64,000 nucleotides of DNA from Nelumbo lutea (lineage: Eukaryota; Streptophyta; Magnoliopsida; Proteales; Nelumbonaceae). Of the stretch, positions 45,301 through 57,300 are shown in pieces. Position numbers and translations under genes: made by a program. The notes under the pieces are model-generated. The model was not told the DNA's origin and ran no database searches. It saw only the letters and a list, made by a program, of their open reading frames with translations. The stretch's first letter is position 1; each line of letters opens with the position of its first letter. The stretch is taken from positions 141,007,017 to 141,071,016 of the forward strand of contig JAKGHH010000001.1 in the NCBI GenBank assembly GCA_022828595.1, in the 5' to 3' direction.

Positions 45301-48300
45301 ATATGTTGGCCTTTTAGTAGATAGTTTTCTGTGTTCAATTGCATAAGTCATGTCTTTCAATCAGGTTTTAACTGTCTTATCTCACTGGTATCCATTTGGA
45401 TGTTGATCCTTGGTTCCTGACTACTTTGATGCATGAGTAAAGCAGAGCCAAGGAGAATGGCTTGATTCAATCTCCTTGACCTGATTTCTCCCAATCCCAA
45501 CTATTTTGATAATGTTAGAGAAACTGCTATTATTGTTAACCTGTAGTGATAAAGTAAGATACATACATGACTTTTATGTCTGTGTTCTTTTTGTTTTTGG
45601 ACTTTAGTGGTTTAATATGCCATGCTTAGTTTCAAAATCTTTTATTACTTGACAGAAAGGTTGAACCTGAAAGCTGCTAGTGAATACAACTATCTTAAGC
45701 AGAGTGGTTGCTTGACAATTGATGATGTGGATGATGCAAAGAAATTTCACATGTTGATGGTAACGTGAAGAATAACATGTTTCTGTTATCTGTTACTACA
45801 CATTCTGAATACCAAATTTCCAATTTAACTTGTGCTATCTAAGTTTCATAATGCTACAATTCTATTTTCATATTTCTTTGTTTGATCAGGAAGCCTTAGA
45901 TATCGTTAAACTTCCCAAAGATGATCAAGAGAATATATTTGCAATGCTTGCTGCAGTATTATGGCTAGGAGACATTTCCTTTCAGAAAATTGATAATGAA
46001 AATCATGTGGATGTGGTGGCAGATGATGGTAATGTGGATATAATTTATTTTTTTTTAAAATGGGTCTTTATTTTTGTTTAATTTTTCAAATTTATGTTAA
46101 CAGGTTGATGTTCTTTTGGAGGAACCTTCCTTTTTGTCTCTAGTTTTATTAATGGGCTCTTTCATAATTTGTTAGAGGGCGATTTATGTGTGAACTCCTT
46201 GATGTCTGGTAGCCTGACCAATTCAATCTTACCAAAGCCTGAAATGTGTAGTGCATATTTATTATATTAGTTTATGTACATTATAAGAAGCTAAGGTGCT
46301 TATCTTGGTGGTTAAGGAATTCAGATCTGTGTCAACCTGCCAAAACCTGATTTAGTAACGTGTTAAGCTTATGTTAGGTTCAGGTTAGTGGTTATTTGAT
46401 TGTCTCTTCATTTCCTTGGATGTGGTGATGCTTCTTGGCAAAATGACCCAACAAAAGGTTCTCCTTTAGTAACTTTTGGCATGCCAAAACTGCACCATGG
46501 TGGATATGGCAAATTGGTAATACTTCTTTCCTTTGGATTCTTCACCCAAAGTGGAAGAAAACAACCATGTATATGTTTGGAATGGCTTCCGTTTATTAAG
46601 TAAACGTTTGTACTTGATTTGTCTTCAAAACCGAGAAACAGTACTGGATAAATGTTTTGCCATAATTTGTTGACAACTAGATGCCATTAGGGACCACCTC
46701 AGCGAAACAGTAAATAAATGCTCAACTGTTGGGGGAGGCGTTAAAATGAAGCTTCCCCCAACGGTTGATGCACACGTAAATCAAGACCAAAAGGTATCCA
46801 TAATTATGCGTACGAAACCCTATGATGGGACAAATGCTGATTTGGTGATGACATGGTACCGTTTATTTGATAAACAGAAGCCATACCCAACAGCACCCAT
46901 GTAAGAGTATATCTGGATACTGGTTCTTGTAATATTGAGAATCGGGCACTCATTTGGATCTGTGATAACTAGATACTTGTGCATGTATTTGTTAAGTATC
47001 AGATACAGATACTTATTGGATGTTATACTGGATGCTGCACATATAGTTTTAGATGTATGCTGTAGAATTATCACTTTTAAAATATGTAAAGTGGTATGCA
47101 ATGTTTTAACAGGCATGGGAGGCGTACACCTAGAGGCGTGCCTCCAGGAGAGGCGCTCCCAAAACGCCCTGAGGTGTATGCAAGAGGCACTGACACCTCT
47201 GAGGCGTACGCCTCAGTGCGCCTCATGCACATCTTACATAAAAAGACAAAAAAAGGAAAAAAGAAAAAAAAGGAAAAGAAAAGAAAGGGAAGGGAAAGAA
47301 AAAGAAAGAGAGTAAAAAAAGAGAAAAGGAAAGAAAAGAAAAGGAAAGGAAAGGGAAGAGAAGAAAAGATAAGGGGAAAGAAAGTGGTTTGCCCCTTGCC
47401 CCTTCAGTTGGGGGGCTTTGCCCCCCAAACCCCCTGCCCCCTTTTCAATGCAGCCCAAATTGATTTTTGAGTTAGGTGAGCTTGCTTCGCTCGCTTGCCT
47501 CCGCTTCCACAAGACCCCCCCCGTTTCAACTAATGCTATGCATCTTTATTCTTCTTAATATAAAAGATTTTTATTAAAAATAAAAATCCCCCCTTCCTCT
47601 TCTTCCTCCTCTTAACCCCCCTCCTCTTAAGGAGGCTTACGCCTCTTGAGTTCTGAACTACGCCTCACGGCTCTAGGTAGTGGAACGCCTCGCGTCACGC
47701 CTCCGCATTTTAAAACATTGGTGGTATGTTTTAACAAATTAGACTACAAAAATATCTGCACATTTTAGAAATTTAATTAAATTTGGAAAGATATAAGCCA
47801 TGAGAAATGACAGTTATCCTAAAAAACCAGATATAAATGCATGATATAAGCATATTACATGATGTTTTAACAAATTAGACTGCATTATCTTCACTTGTTA
47901 ATTAAATTTGGCAAGACATAAGTTTTGAGAAATTATAGTTAGCCTAGAAAACTAGATATAAATGCATGACATGAATATGAACATATTACCAGGGATACCT
48001 GTACTCTATCTGTGTCCAGAATTTTAAGAAATTCAGGATCATCTCCCTGTTTCTTGTATCAGTATTCGCTTCTGTATATGTATTCCTTGCTTCTTTTATT
48101 AGTATTTTCTTCTGTATTTGTATCTGGGTATCATAGGTTTGGATTATAAGTAGGCCTTATGTCGAACAGTTGAATAATGTTACAATTGTGAAATGCACCT
48201 GCAATAATTAAAAAATATAGAAAAAGAAAGAAAGGTTTCAATAGAGATTTGTGGAAGAAGAAGAGAAGGGAAGCCCTCCCAAAGATGTCTTTTATTATTT

Positions 48301-51300
48301 TAATTCTAAACTGATTACAATTCCCTGGATGCCCTTAATGGGGTGGTCTAAAGAATTAATAAAACAAAACAAAAAAAGGCCCTTAACTAAAAGAACATAA
48401 GCTTAAAACATAACTTAAAGGAAGTAAAGACATTAAGGCCCATTTGGCCCATTCTCACCACACTCCCCGTTAAGCCGAGCATGGATGTCAATCATGCCTA
48501 GCTTGCTTATATACTGTTGAAGCTTTGCTTTTAGAACTTCCTTAGTCAGAAAATCTGCTAGTTGCTCTGCTGATGCAATGAAAGGAAGGCACACCTCTTT
48601 TGAAGCCACTCTCTCCCATATAAAGTGTTTGTTTACCTCAATGTGCTTAGTTCTAGCATGCTGAACTGGGCTGTGAGCAATGTTAATAGCAGCTTGGTTA
48701 TCACAATTTAACATCGGTGGCTTGATACATGAGACACCCATTTCATCAAGGAGAGATCTAAGCCATAACAACTTAGAAACCTCATGGGCCATAGTCCTAT
48801 ACTCTGCTTCAGTTGAAGAGCTAGCAATTATTGAAGATCTACACGCCTTACCTTGCATTTCCTTACCATATATACTAGGAGGAAGGGGCATATATATTTC
48901 TTCAATGAGATTACCATTCAAGAATGCATTCTTAATATCAAACTGATAAAGAGGTCAATCATAGCTCACTACTAAGGATAAAAGAACTCTCACATAAATC
49001 ATTTTAGCAATTGGAGAAAAGGTCTCAGTGTAATATATCCCATACACCTGGGTATATCCCTTAGCAACAAGATGTGCCTTGTTTTTCTCAATTGACCCAT
49101 TTGCATGATACTTGATAGTGTAAACCCACTTGCACCCAACAGGTTCCTTTCCAGTTGGTAAATCAACAATATCCTAGGTACTATTTTTATGAAGTGCTTC
49201 TCTTTTAGTCCTGATAGCCAAGGTTAAAAGTATTGACATGTATTGGCCAATATCGGCCGATACATATCATGCGGATGGCTTCCCGATACGCTCCTACAAG
49301 GGTTGTATCGGGTTAGACCATGGTTCAGAGGGTAGTTGGGACTTAAACCGAGCCCTTTTAATCGGTTTTGAAAAAAAAATAAAACATAAGAAAAAGCACC
49401 GACAGAGGCCAATACACCCTGTGTCGATATTTAGAACCTTGCTCATAGCATCCCACCACTTTGGTTTGGTTAAGGCTTCAGTCAACGACTTTGGGAATGC
49501 AATGAGATGTACATTTCCTCTTACCCTTTCTCAGAGAAATGGGTAGGTCAAGGTCTAGAAATGAAGGTGCTGGTGGTGGAGATGCCGAACTTGCCATCTT
49601 TTTGGTGATTGGAAGCACTTGAGACTTAATTGGATGTGTGGGATCAACTTGTGTTTTCCTTAGCCTTTGCTGTTGGTACCACCTTTTGAGATTAGGATGA
49701 GTGGTAAAAACTAGAGTATTAGCAAGAGGGGGAGGAGCAGGAATGGAAGACCTCGAAGGAGAAGATCCCTTCGTGGGAATGAGGGTAATTGTGGAGGCCT
49801 TGCCACAAGACTCGTTAGGAATTGGAAAAGGAAGGGATGGAGAAAACAATTCAAGAGGTCTCTCCCCCTTAGAAGGATGACTATAAAAAGGGACAGACTT
49901 TGCAAAGGTGACATCCATAATGGGATCAAAACAACAATACCCTTTCTGTGTGGAGGCATGACTAGTGATTTAAAAGGCGCGCTTAGGCGCATAGGCGAGG
50001 CGCGTTTTAGGGTAGGTACCTCGCCCAGGTCCTAGGCGTAGCCCATTCAAAAGGCAAACGCCTAGTGCGCCTAGGCGTGTGCTTGTTGCGCCTTGCGCCT
50101 TAGCCTAGGCGTGTACCTTTTGAAAATTTGCCGCTTTTTACTTTTTTTTGAGTTTGGTGGCTGGGCTGGGGGCTCCTCCCCCAGACCCCTGTGCCACACC
50201 CCTCGAAGCCAGCCCAAACAAGTCCATGTTAGGGTTTTAAATTCTTAGTTTTCATATAAAAAATAATAATTTTATAGTTTTAATTGCTTTCACTTTCTCA
50301 TTGAAGCTTTGAGAATCCCCTATTTGGTAATGTTGTCCATTCATTCATCCTAATAAAATATCTTCTTAAAAGCAATTAAAACTATAAAATTATTATTTTT
50401 TGTGTGAAAATTAAGAATTTAAGTCCCTAACATGGACTTATTTGGGCTTGCCTCAAGGGGCGTGGCACAAAGGCGGCTCGTAGAATTAGGAATGTAATAA
50501 TATGTCCCATTACCTACTTGAAGCAATTAAGAAAAAAAAGAGATTGTGGGTTTTATATGCTTGAAAATGTTTTATATGTTTGATTTCATTTTTAAATTCT
50601 CATTTGAATATGCTTTACATATTACATTTATGTATTTTAATTTTAGATAATAGGTTTTTTAAAACATTTATTTTAAAACTAAAGTTTATATTTTTATTAA
50701 TATTATGCTTTATAGTTTTTTTTTTGGTTTTTTAGCTTTTTTTTTTTTTTTTTAAATTGTGCGCCTTGCACCTTTTTTGCGCTTTGTGCTTTGTGCTTTT
50801 AAAGTACTAGGCATAACCAAGGAAGATACACTTATGAGCCTTAGGTTCAAACTTATGTCTCTTGGAACTGGGAATGTGGACATAGCAAGTGCAAACAAAG
50901 ACAAGTAGAGGAATGGAGAAAACCTCCACATTAGGAAAGAGGACTCCAAAAGGAGACTTTAAACCCCAAGCCTTGGGAAGGCATAAGGTTAATAAGATAA
51001 GTGGTTGTTAAAACTACATTACCCCAAAACTTCACAAGAACATGGGTAGCAAAAAGAATACTCCTTGCAATTTCCACAATATGTCTGCTTTTCCTCTTCA
51101 CTACATTTTGTTGTGGAGTACGGGCACAAGAACTATGATGGACAACCCCAAATTTCTCAAGATAGGATGTAAGGTCCTCAAAATATTCCTTAACATTGTT
51201 TGATTGGAATATTTTATGCAAGTATTAAACTGAGAGAGTATATATTCATGGAACTATTGCACAAGTTTAAGCACTTCAGCACGAGAGCGCATAAGGTAAA

Positions 51301-54300
51301 TCTAGGTATATCGTGAAAAGTCATCAATAAACATGATGAAATGTCTATAACCACTCATACAAGGTAAATGGTAAAGCCCCCACACATCATAGTCAACAAT
51401 ATTAAAAGGAATGACCGATCTTTTATTACTTAAAAGATAAGTGTTCTTACAATGCTTTGAGAACTCACAAGACTCGCAATGTAGAGTCGATAGACTTATT
51501 CCTTTAAACAGTTCTGGAAACAACTAACTCAATGAAGAGAAAGACAAATGACCCAAATGACTATGACATAACATAATACGACTAGTGTACTATGAAACAA
51601 ACACAATTCTCTTAGGTTGTACTTGTTTCTACTTAGGCATGTCTAACAGATAGACCCCATTCTCCTCATGGTCATTCCTAATCACCTTTTTAGATTTCAT
51701 GTCTTGAAAATCACAATATGAAGGGAAAACGATCACATTGCAATTCAGGTATTTAGTCAAATTACTAACTGAAAGCAAATTGGTATTAAGTTTAGGTACG
51801 TGAAGAACATATGATAAGGTCAGGGCATGTGAGGTCTGAATGTCTCCCTTTCTCATGATAGGGGCAAGGGATATCTTGTTCTGACTAGAAAGGAGTTGGT
51901 AAGAGGTGAATAAATGTGAAACACTGGTCATATGGTCAGAGACACCAAAATCAATTATCCAAGAGATTTTATGAGTACCTGAAATAGTAGCATGATTTGC
52001 AATGGCATGAATACTTGAGCGTGCATACGTAGAGGAAGGAACTGTCTTTGAAGAAGAAGATGCTATAGCAGTAGACTCTAGATGACTAATTATTCGGCCG
52101 TACTTCTCATACTCAACCCTGGTGGTTGCAAGTTGCTCACCTACTGATTTCTAACCACTTTGCCCCTATTCATTTTGTGAGGAGATGGCTACATTTGCAT
52201 TTCCACCTTTTCCATTCTCAATCCTCTTTCCACTGTTTCCATTCTTGGGTCTGGTAGGAATGAGCTCTGGGTGCAGCTTCCAACATGTGTCTTTAGTATG
52301 TTTAGGCTTTTTGAAATATTCACAGATAACATCTTTCTTCCTAGTGTTGACCTTCAACTTCATCCCGACATTAGCATAGTGATCAACCTGTAGCTCTACA
52401 GATTGAACCTGTCTTCTGCTCTCCTCACTACTCACCATAGCATAAGCTTGAGGCAATGTCACCTCATTCTTTGCCAAAACATTATGCTTCACAATACCAT
52501 GCTTCGGGTTGAGTCCGGTGAAGAATTCAAAGACTTGATTTCTCTCCACCAACTTCCTATGTGTTTCTACTTCCTTTGTACAACCCCAAACAATAGTCTC
52601 CATCAAATCAATCTCCTACCAAAGAGATTTCAGCATGAAGAAGTAGATGGCTAAGGGATTCTCCCCCTATCTTAGATTATTCACATCATTCTCCAATTTG
52701 TAAGCCTGGGCAACATTTAGCTTTTGGGAGTAGGTCTCCGTTACACTATCCCACATTTCCTTTGCAGTTTCCATCCATAGATAGTGCTAACTAATATGTG
52801 ACTGCATAAAATTCACTGACCAACCCACTATTGTGTAGTTTTCCTGCATCCAACTTTCATAGGTATGGTCATCATTTGCTAGTTTCTTCTTGCTCCCGGT
52901 AATGTAACCCCATTTCCTTCTACTACACGTATTTTAATTGATTGAAACCAAGCTAAATAATTGGTTTCATCCAACTTCACAGTGGTCATTGCCCCCAATA
53001 GAGTATCCACTGACTCCCCATGTCCAAACTTGGAATCTGTGGGATATTTGGTTTCTCTTTTAGTTTGCTCCATTGGGCGAATATATGCAAATGAAAGTCA
53101 AATTAGGGTTTTACTAGATTTGCTATTCTAATCAAAGAACAACTCTTCAACCACCCAAAACTAGGGTTTCATAGGACCCGGTAGGATGAGAGAAGGAGAG
53201 AAACTTCAACCCCTCATACCAGAGATTCCAGAACTCAGTCCAACCCAAAGCGCCCTTAATAGAATTCAAAAGATCCCCTTTGATCCATAAGCGCTAGCTT
53301 CAAAGTGCCTCTAGGACCTGTAATTCAGAAAATGTAGAAAAAGAAAAGAAAAGGAAGAAGAAAGAAAGGTTTCAGCAGAGGTTTGTGGAAGAAGAAGAGA
53401 AGGGAAGAGAGAAGAGAAGAGTTCGGTCCTTTCTCTCTAGCCCCCCCAAGATGCCTTTTATTCTCTTAATTCTAAATCGAGTACAATTCCTTGGATGCCC
53501 TTAATGAGGCAGCCAACACTAAAGAAATAATAAAACAAAATAAAAGAGGTTCATAATTAAAAGAACATGGTGTAAGGACTCAATGGGAAAGACACAAAGG
53601 CCCATTCGACCCATTCTCACTACAGTTACAACCACAAATATGGTTGCAAGGACTCAATGGGAAAGGAGATTGCCAAATGGGATGGCAGACTATTTGGCTA
53701 AGCAAGGGGTGACTAGGGATCATCTGTATTGGGCTCAATTGCAATATATCTTTTGCAATTGAGACTGCATCTCTAAACTAGGATTTGGTGGGGGTGTTCA
53801 GAAATGCAGATGGTCACATTTTAGCTTTATTCTCAGGTCCCATTGAAGTAGGGAATGCTGTGAATGCAGAACTCCTTGCAGTCTTACAAGGAGTAGAGCA
53901 TGCTAGAGAGTTGGGTTGGCGGTTTACTAGTTGAAGGTGACTCTAAACTGGTAATCGGGTGGATAAGGGAACCAGAGAAAGTGCCTTGGTCATTTAGGGG
54001 GGCTTTGTGAAGAATTAAATGGCTAACCACAAGCATTGAAGTAAGGTTTCATTGGGAAAGAAAATTGGCCAATGGGATCGCTGGTTGTTTAGCTAAGCAA
54101 GGGTACACAAGAATCATTTGTTCTGGGCACAGTTATAATTTGTTTTTACTCTTTGAGGCTGCAGCTCGCGCCTCTGTGGTTATAGTGTCCGTCTTGTACC
54201 TTTCTTTTGCTTCTCTTTAATTTCAATAAAATTCATATCTTATAAAAAAAAATGACACTGCATCTCACACCTTTGGTTGGGAACTCTTGATTGTATATTT

Positions 54301-57300
54301 CTCTGTTATTGAACAAATTAATAAAATTTCTTTTACTTATAAAAAAACAGTTGAACAATGTTTTAATATAACTGTTTTTTATGGTGTATTAGGTGATCTT
54401 TGGATTGCTGATTAGGTGCTTCAGTTCTATACATGCTCATATTTTGCTTAATTTACATCTTGTTTTGATTTCTTTCTTTGTTCCTTAGTAAAAAAGTGTC
54501 ATTCCTAATCAAGTAAGAGGCATATAGAAAGTTCCTGGGTATCTACACTACTCATTCGATGTGATTTTGTATAGGCACATGCATAAATGTGATTTTGTGC
54601 ATCTTCATTCATCAATTTTTCTTTCTTTCTGTTTTTTTTTTGAAGGGGGGAGGGGTTAACTACCTCTATCATTCTTCATCCATACTTAATTTTTGTGCTA
54701 TATATTTTACAGCGGTAACCTATGCTGCCAATTTGATGGGTTGCAAAGCTGAGGACTTGATATTTGCTTTATCTACTTGTAAGATCCAGGCTGGAAATGA
54801 TAATATTGTTCAAAAGCTAACATTGCGACAGGTCTAATAAATACTAATCTGATTTAGCTCTCTCTCTCTCTCTCCCCCCTAACAACTCAAACTCCTGTAA
54901 TTTTTTTTGTTTTTCAATTTTGTTCAGGCCATTGATGCAAGGAATGCATTAGCAAAAGTTATCTATGAAAGCTTGTTTGACTGGCTTGTAGAACAGATAA
55001 ACAAGTCACTTGAAGTTGGTAAATGTCATACAGGAAGATCCATAAATATCGTAGATATTTATGGGTTTGAGTCTTTTGAGGTATGTATTTTGTATTGGTG
55101 CATGATTAAGTAGTATTTTTAGTTGCAAAATGGTTTTGTTTTCTGTTTACTTCATTCGTACATTTTGCAGGAGAATAGCTTTGAACAATTTTGTATAAAT
55201 TATGCAAATGAGAGGCTGCAGCAACATTTCAACCGGCATCTTTTCAAACTAGAACAGGAGGTGAGCATCCCATATCTATTTTAGCATCAAGGTTGTAGGG
55301 TATAGATGATGCTATCTTATTAAGCATGAGTTTATAGAATCTTCCATGTTTCTTGCTTAGTCTCTTGTAACTAAAGAAATTAACACATATAGTTGTAATT
55401 GCTAGTATGGTCATTGGAAATGAATTGTCATTTGTTTTTCTTGTATCTTCTATGTAAGGAACCTACTCTCCTGACAAACAGGTATATGTCTTCGAGTATC
55501 TGCACATCTTGGCCTGATTTCTTGTCTTGAAAGATTTTAAAGATTCTATTCACCTAAAATAGGTCTACTTTGGAAGGGTTTTCATATCTACTTTGGGGGG
55601 TTGTTTTTCTCTGTTAAAATCTGTATAAAGAGGCTTTTATGCTTCTCTTATTTTGTATTTAATTGTCTACTGATAATATTTGTACTAATAAAGACTTCAT
55701 CTCTAAATACATTGAGAATGAACTTAGTAAAATTTTAAAACATGAAATTTAAATATCTAAATCTCTTAAATCAGTAAGAAAAGCTCTGAAGTTTTACACC
55801 CTTTCTTTTCAGTGCAAATAAGGGTGGATGCGAGCGGAGCCAAGCTCAGCTCAGCAAAAAGAAAAAAAGGAGGCTTGAATTTGGCTCGACTCAAAAACTT
55901 ATATGTTTGAGCTTGGCTCAGCTTGAGCTTGTCAATGGGGCAAGCTTCATATAAAAATAAAAAAAAGTTTACATATAAAAATTATATGTAATTATGCATA
56001 TATAAATTAGTTCTTATTATACAAGCAGAAATTAAAAAGTATACATATAATAATTATTTATTATTATACATATAACAAGTTTAAAATATTATATATAATA
56101 TAAGCTCAATTAGGATCATGAGCTTCACAAACTGAGCTTCATTTTCGATCGAGCTTGACTTGATTAGCAAATGAGCCTATATATTGGGCTCGAGCTTGGC
56201 TTGAAGCTCGGTTTATCAAACTGATTTGGCTTTTCATGAGTCGAGCTCAAATAGCTCATGAAAAGCTCTTTTCGTGTCCACTCCTAATTACAAATGAGCA
56301 ACTGAGCAGAATTATTAGTATGAATTGTAAGGAATTTACTGCTACTCATGCAGTCAACTTTACAGACTGTTTGAGCTCAGAAGTGCAGAATTTATTATTT
56401 TGCTGCCTAGAATACCCTATCTTCTATGTCCTTGATACTAATATCTCTGACACAGTTATCATACTGAAGCAAAGGTAGACCAATGGCTACCCACTGATTG
56501 CCTTAATTTTCAGGCTGTGCCTTGCCAATTGGGATGGCTTTATTTTATTAGGTTAACTGTGTAATTAGACTTGAAGATTGTGCAGTTCAGTTGGATGCAT
56601 TTATGCGAGGTGCATGTGGCTTGTCTTGGTCTCCATATTTAAGCCTTCTTTCATACTTATGGGCATGACTTGTGACTTTTTTTCTAATAAATAATTCATT
56701 GCCAACTTATCCTACTGTGTTTTATAATGCCACTATACTTTTATCTCTTAAAAATGTGTCTACATATTGTGTTTTTTCTTTTTGTTTGATCAGAAAAATG
56801 TGTCTACATATTGTCTGTATTTCGGCATTATAAGATGTAATCTCTTTCTCTTCTAAATACCTCTTTTCCTTCTTGTTGCATACAACAAGGATAAACTTGT
56901 TTTTCCTGTTAATGTATATACAGCCATTTTTTTAACTGCATGTATGGGTTTTGTGTCAAATCTGTTATCACTATGTGCTCTGCTGGATATTACCCCTTTA
57001 ATTATCATCTTTCATTTGACTGATAGTTTGCTTGATTTCTGTAGCTTGTTCTTGTAAATTATAATAATTTGATCCTGTTATCCTGGATATCTATTACAGG
57101 AATACACACAAGATGGTATTGATTGGACGAAGGTTGATTTTGAGGATAACAAAGAGTGCCTTAATCTCTTTGAGAAGGTGAATCTTGTACAACGTCCTTG
57201 AATTAGATACTTTTCAATGTGCATATATATTTCCCAGCTTAGAAGCTAATGATGTATAGCAGCCCTCTTCTATTTAGAAGTTTTACACTTAAAAAACCCA

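Larger units (their letters stand above)
48184..53624 (-). mobile_element. Ty1/Copia retrotransposon, minus strand
   Basis: Right LTR (5' in the element's sense) ends at 53624; left LTR is about 48184-48462. Gag, protease/integrase, partial RT and RNase H read on the minus strand from right to left. The core of RT, including its YVDD, is deleted. GTTAC stands on both sides (48179-48183, 53625-53629), a likely target duplication, but the left LTR edge there does not start cleanly with TG. The element carries two hAT insertions. Confidence 0.8.
48182..54345 (+). mobile_element. Outer L1-type LINE, 5'-truncated, split by Copia and another LINE
   Basis: Bounded by 17-bp duplications aacagttgaataatgtt (48165-48181) and aacagttgaacaatgtt (54346-54362), identical at 16 of 17 positions. 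The 3' end has aataaaatttc and a short A tail (54339-54345). Readable parts are an RNase H tail at 53640-53755 ([20 protein letters not shown]). It was a short, truncated LINE that later received Copia at its 5' edge and a second LINE. Confidence 0.75.
46029..54712 (+). other. Myosin intron 11 (8.7 kb) filled with transposons
   Basis: Runs from gtaatg to ttttacag, splitting an Ala codon (G|CG). It holds a MITE, a hAT element with a GA-rich tract, a tandem duplication, and a LINE with nested Copia, LINE and hAT insertions. Sequence at 46029-46572 and 46900-47090 shows nothing that I recognise. Confidence 0.9.

Noticed and set aside
47096..47512. Lys/Arg/Glu-rich ORF and its opposite-strand Phe/Ser/Leu ORF
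   Set aside because: Produced by the purine-rich GA tract inside a hAT element.
49478..49992. Minus-strand ORFs rich in Pro/Ser/Leu as a separate gene
   Set aside because: They lie within the Copia element between integrase and RT and fit its linker region.
47099..50809. Regularly repeated GAGGCG/AGGCGC phrases resembling a CRISPR or satellite
   Set aside because: Spacing is irregular and the blocks lie at the ends of two hAT elements with clear target duplications.
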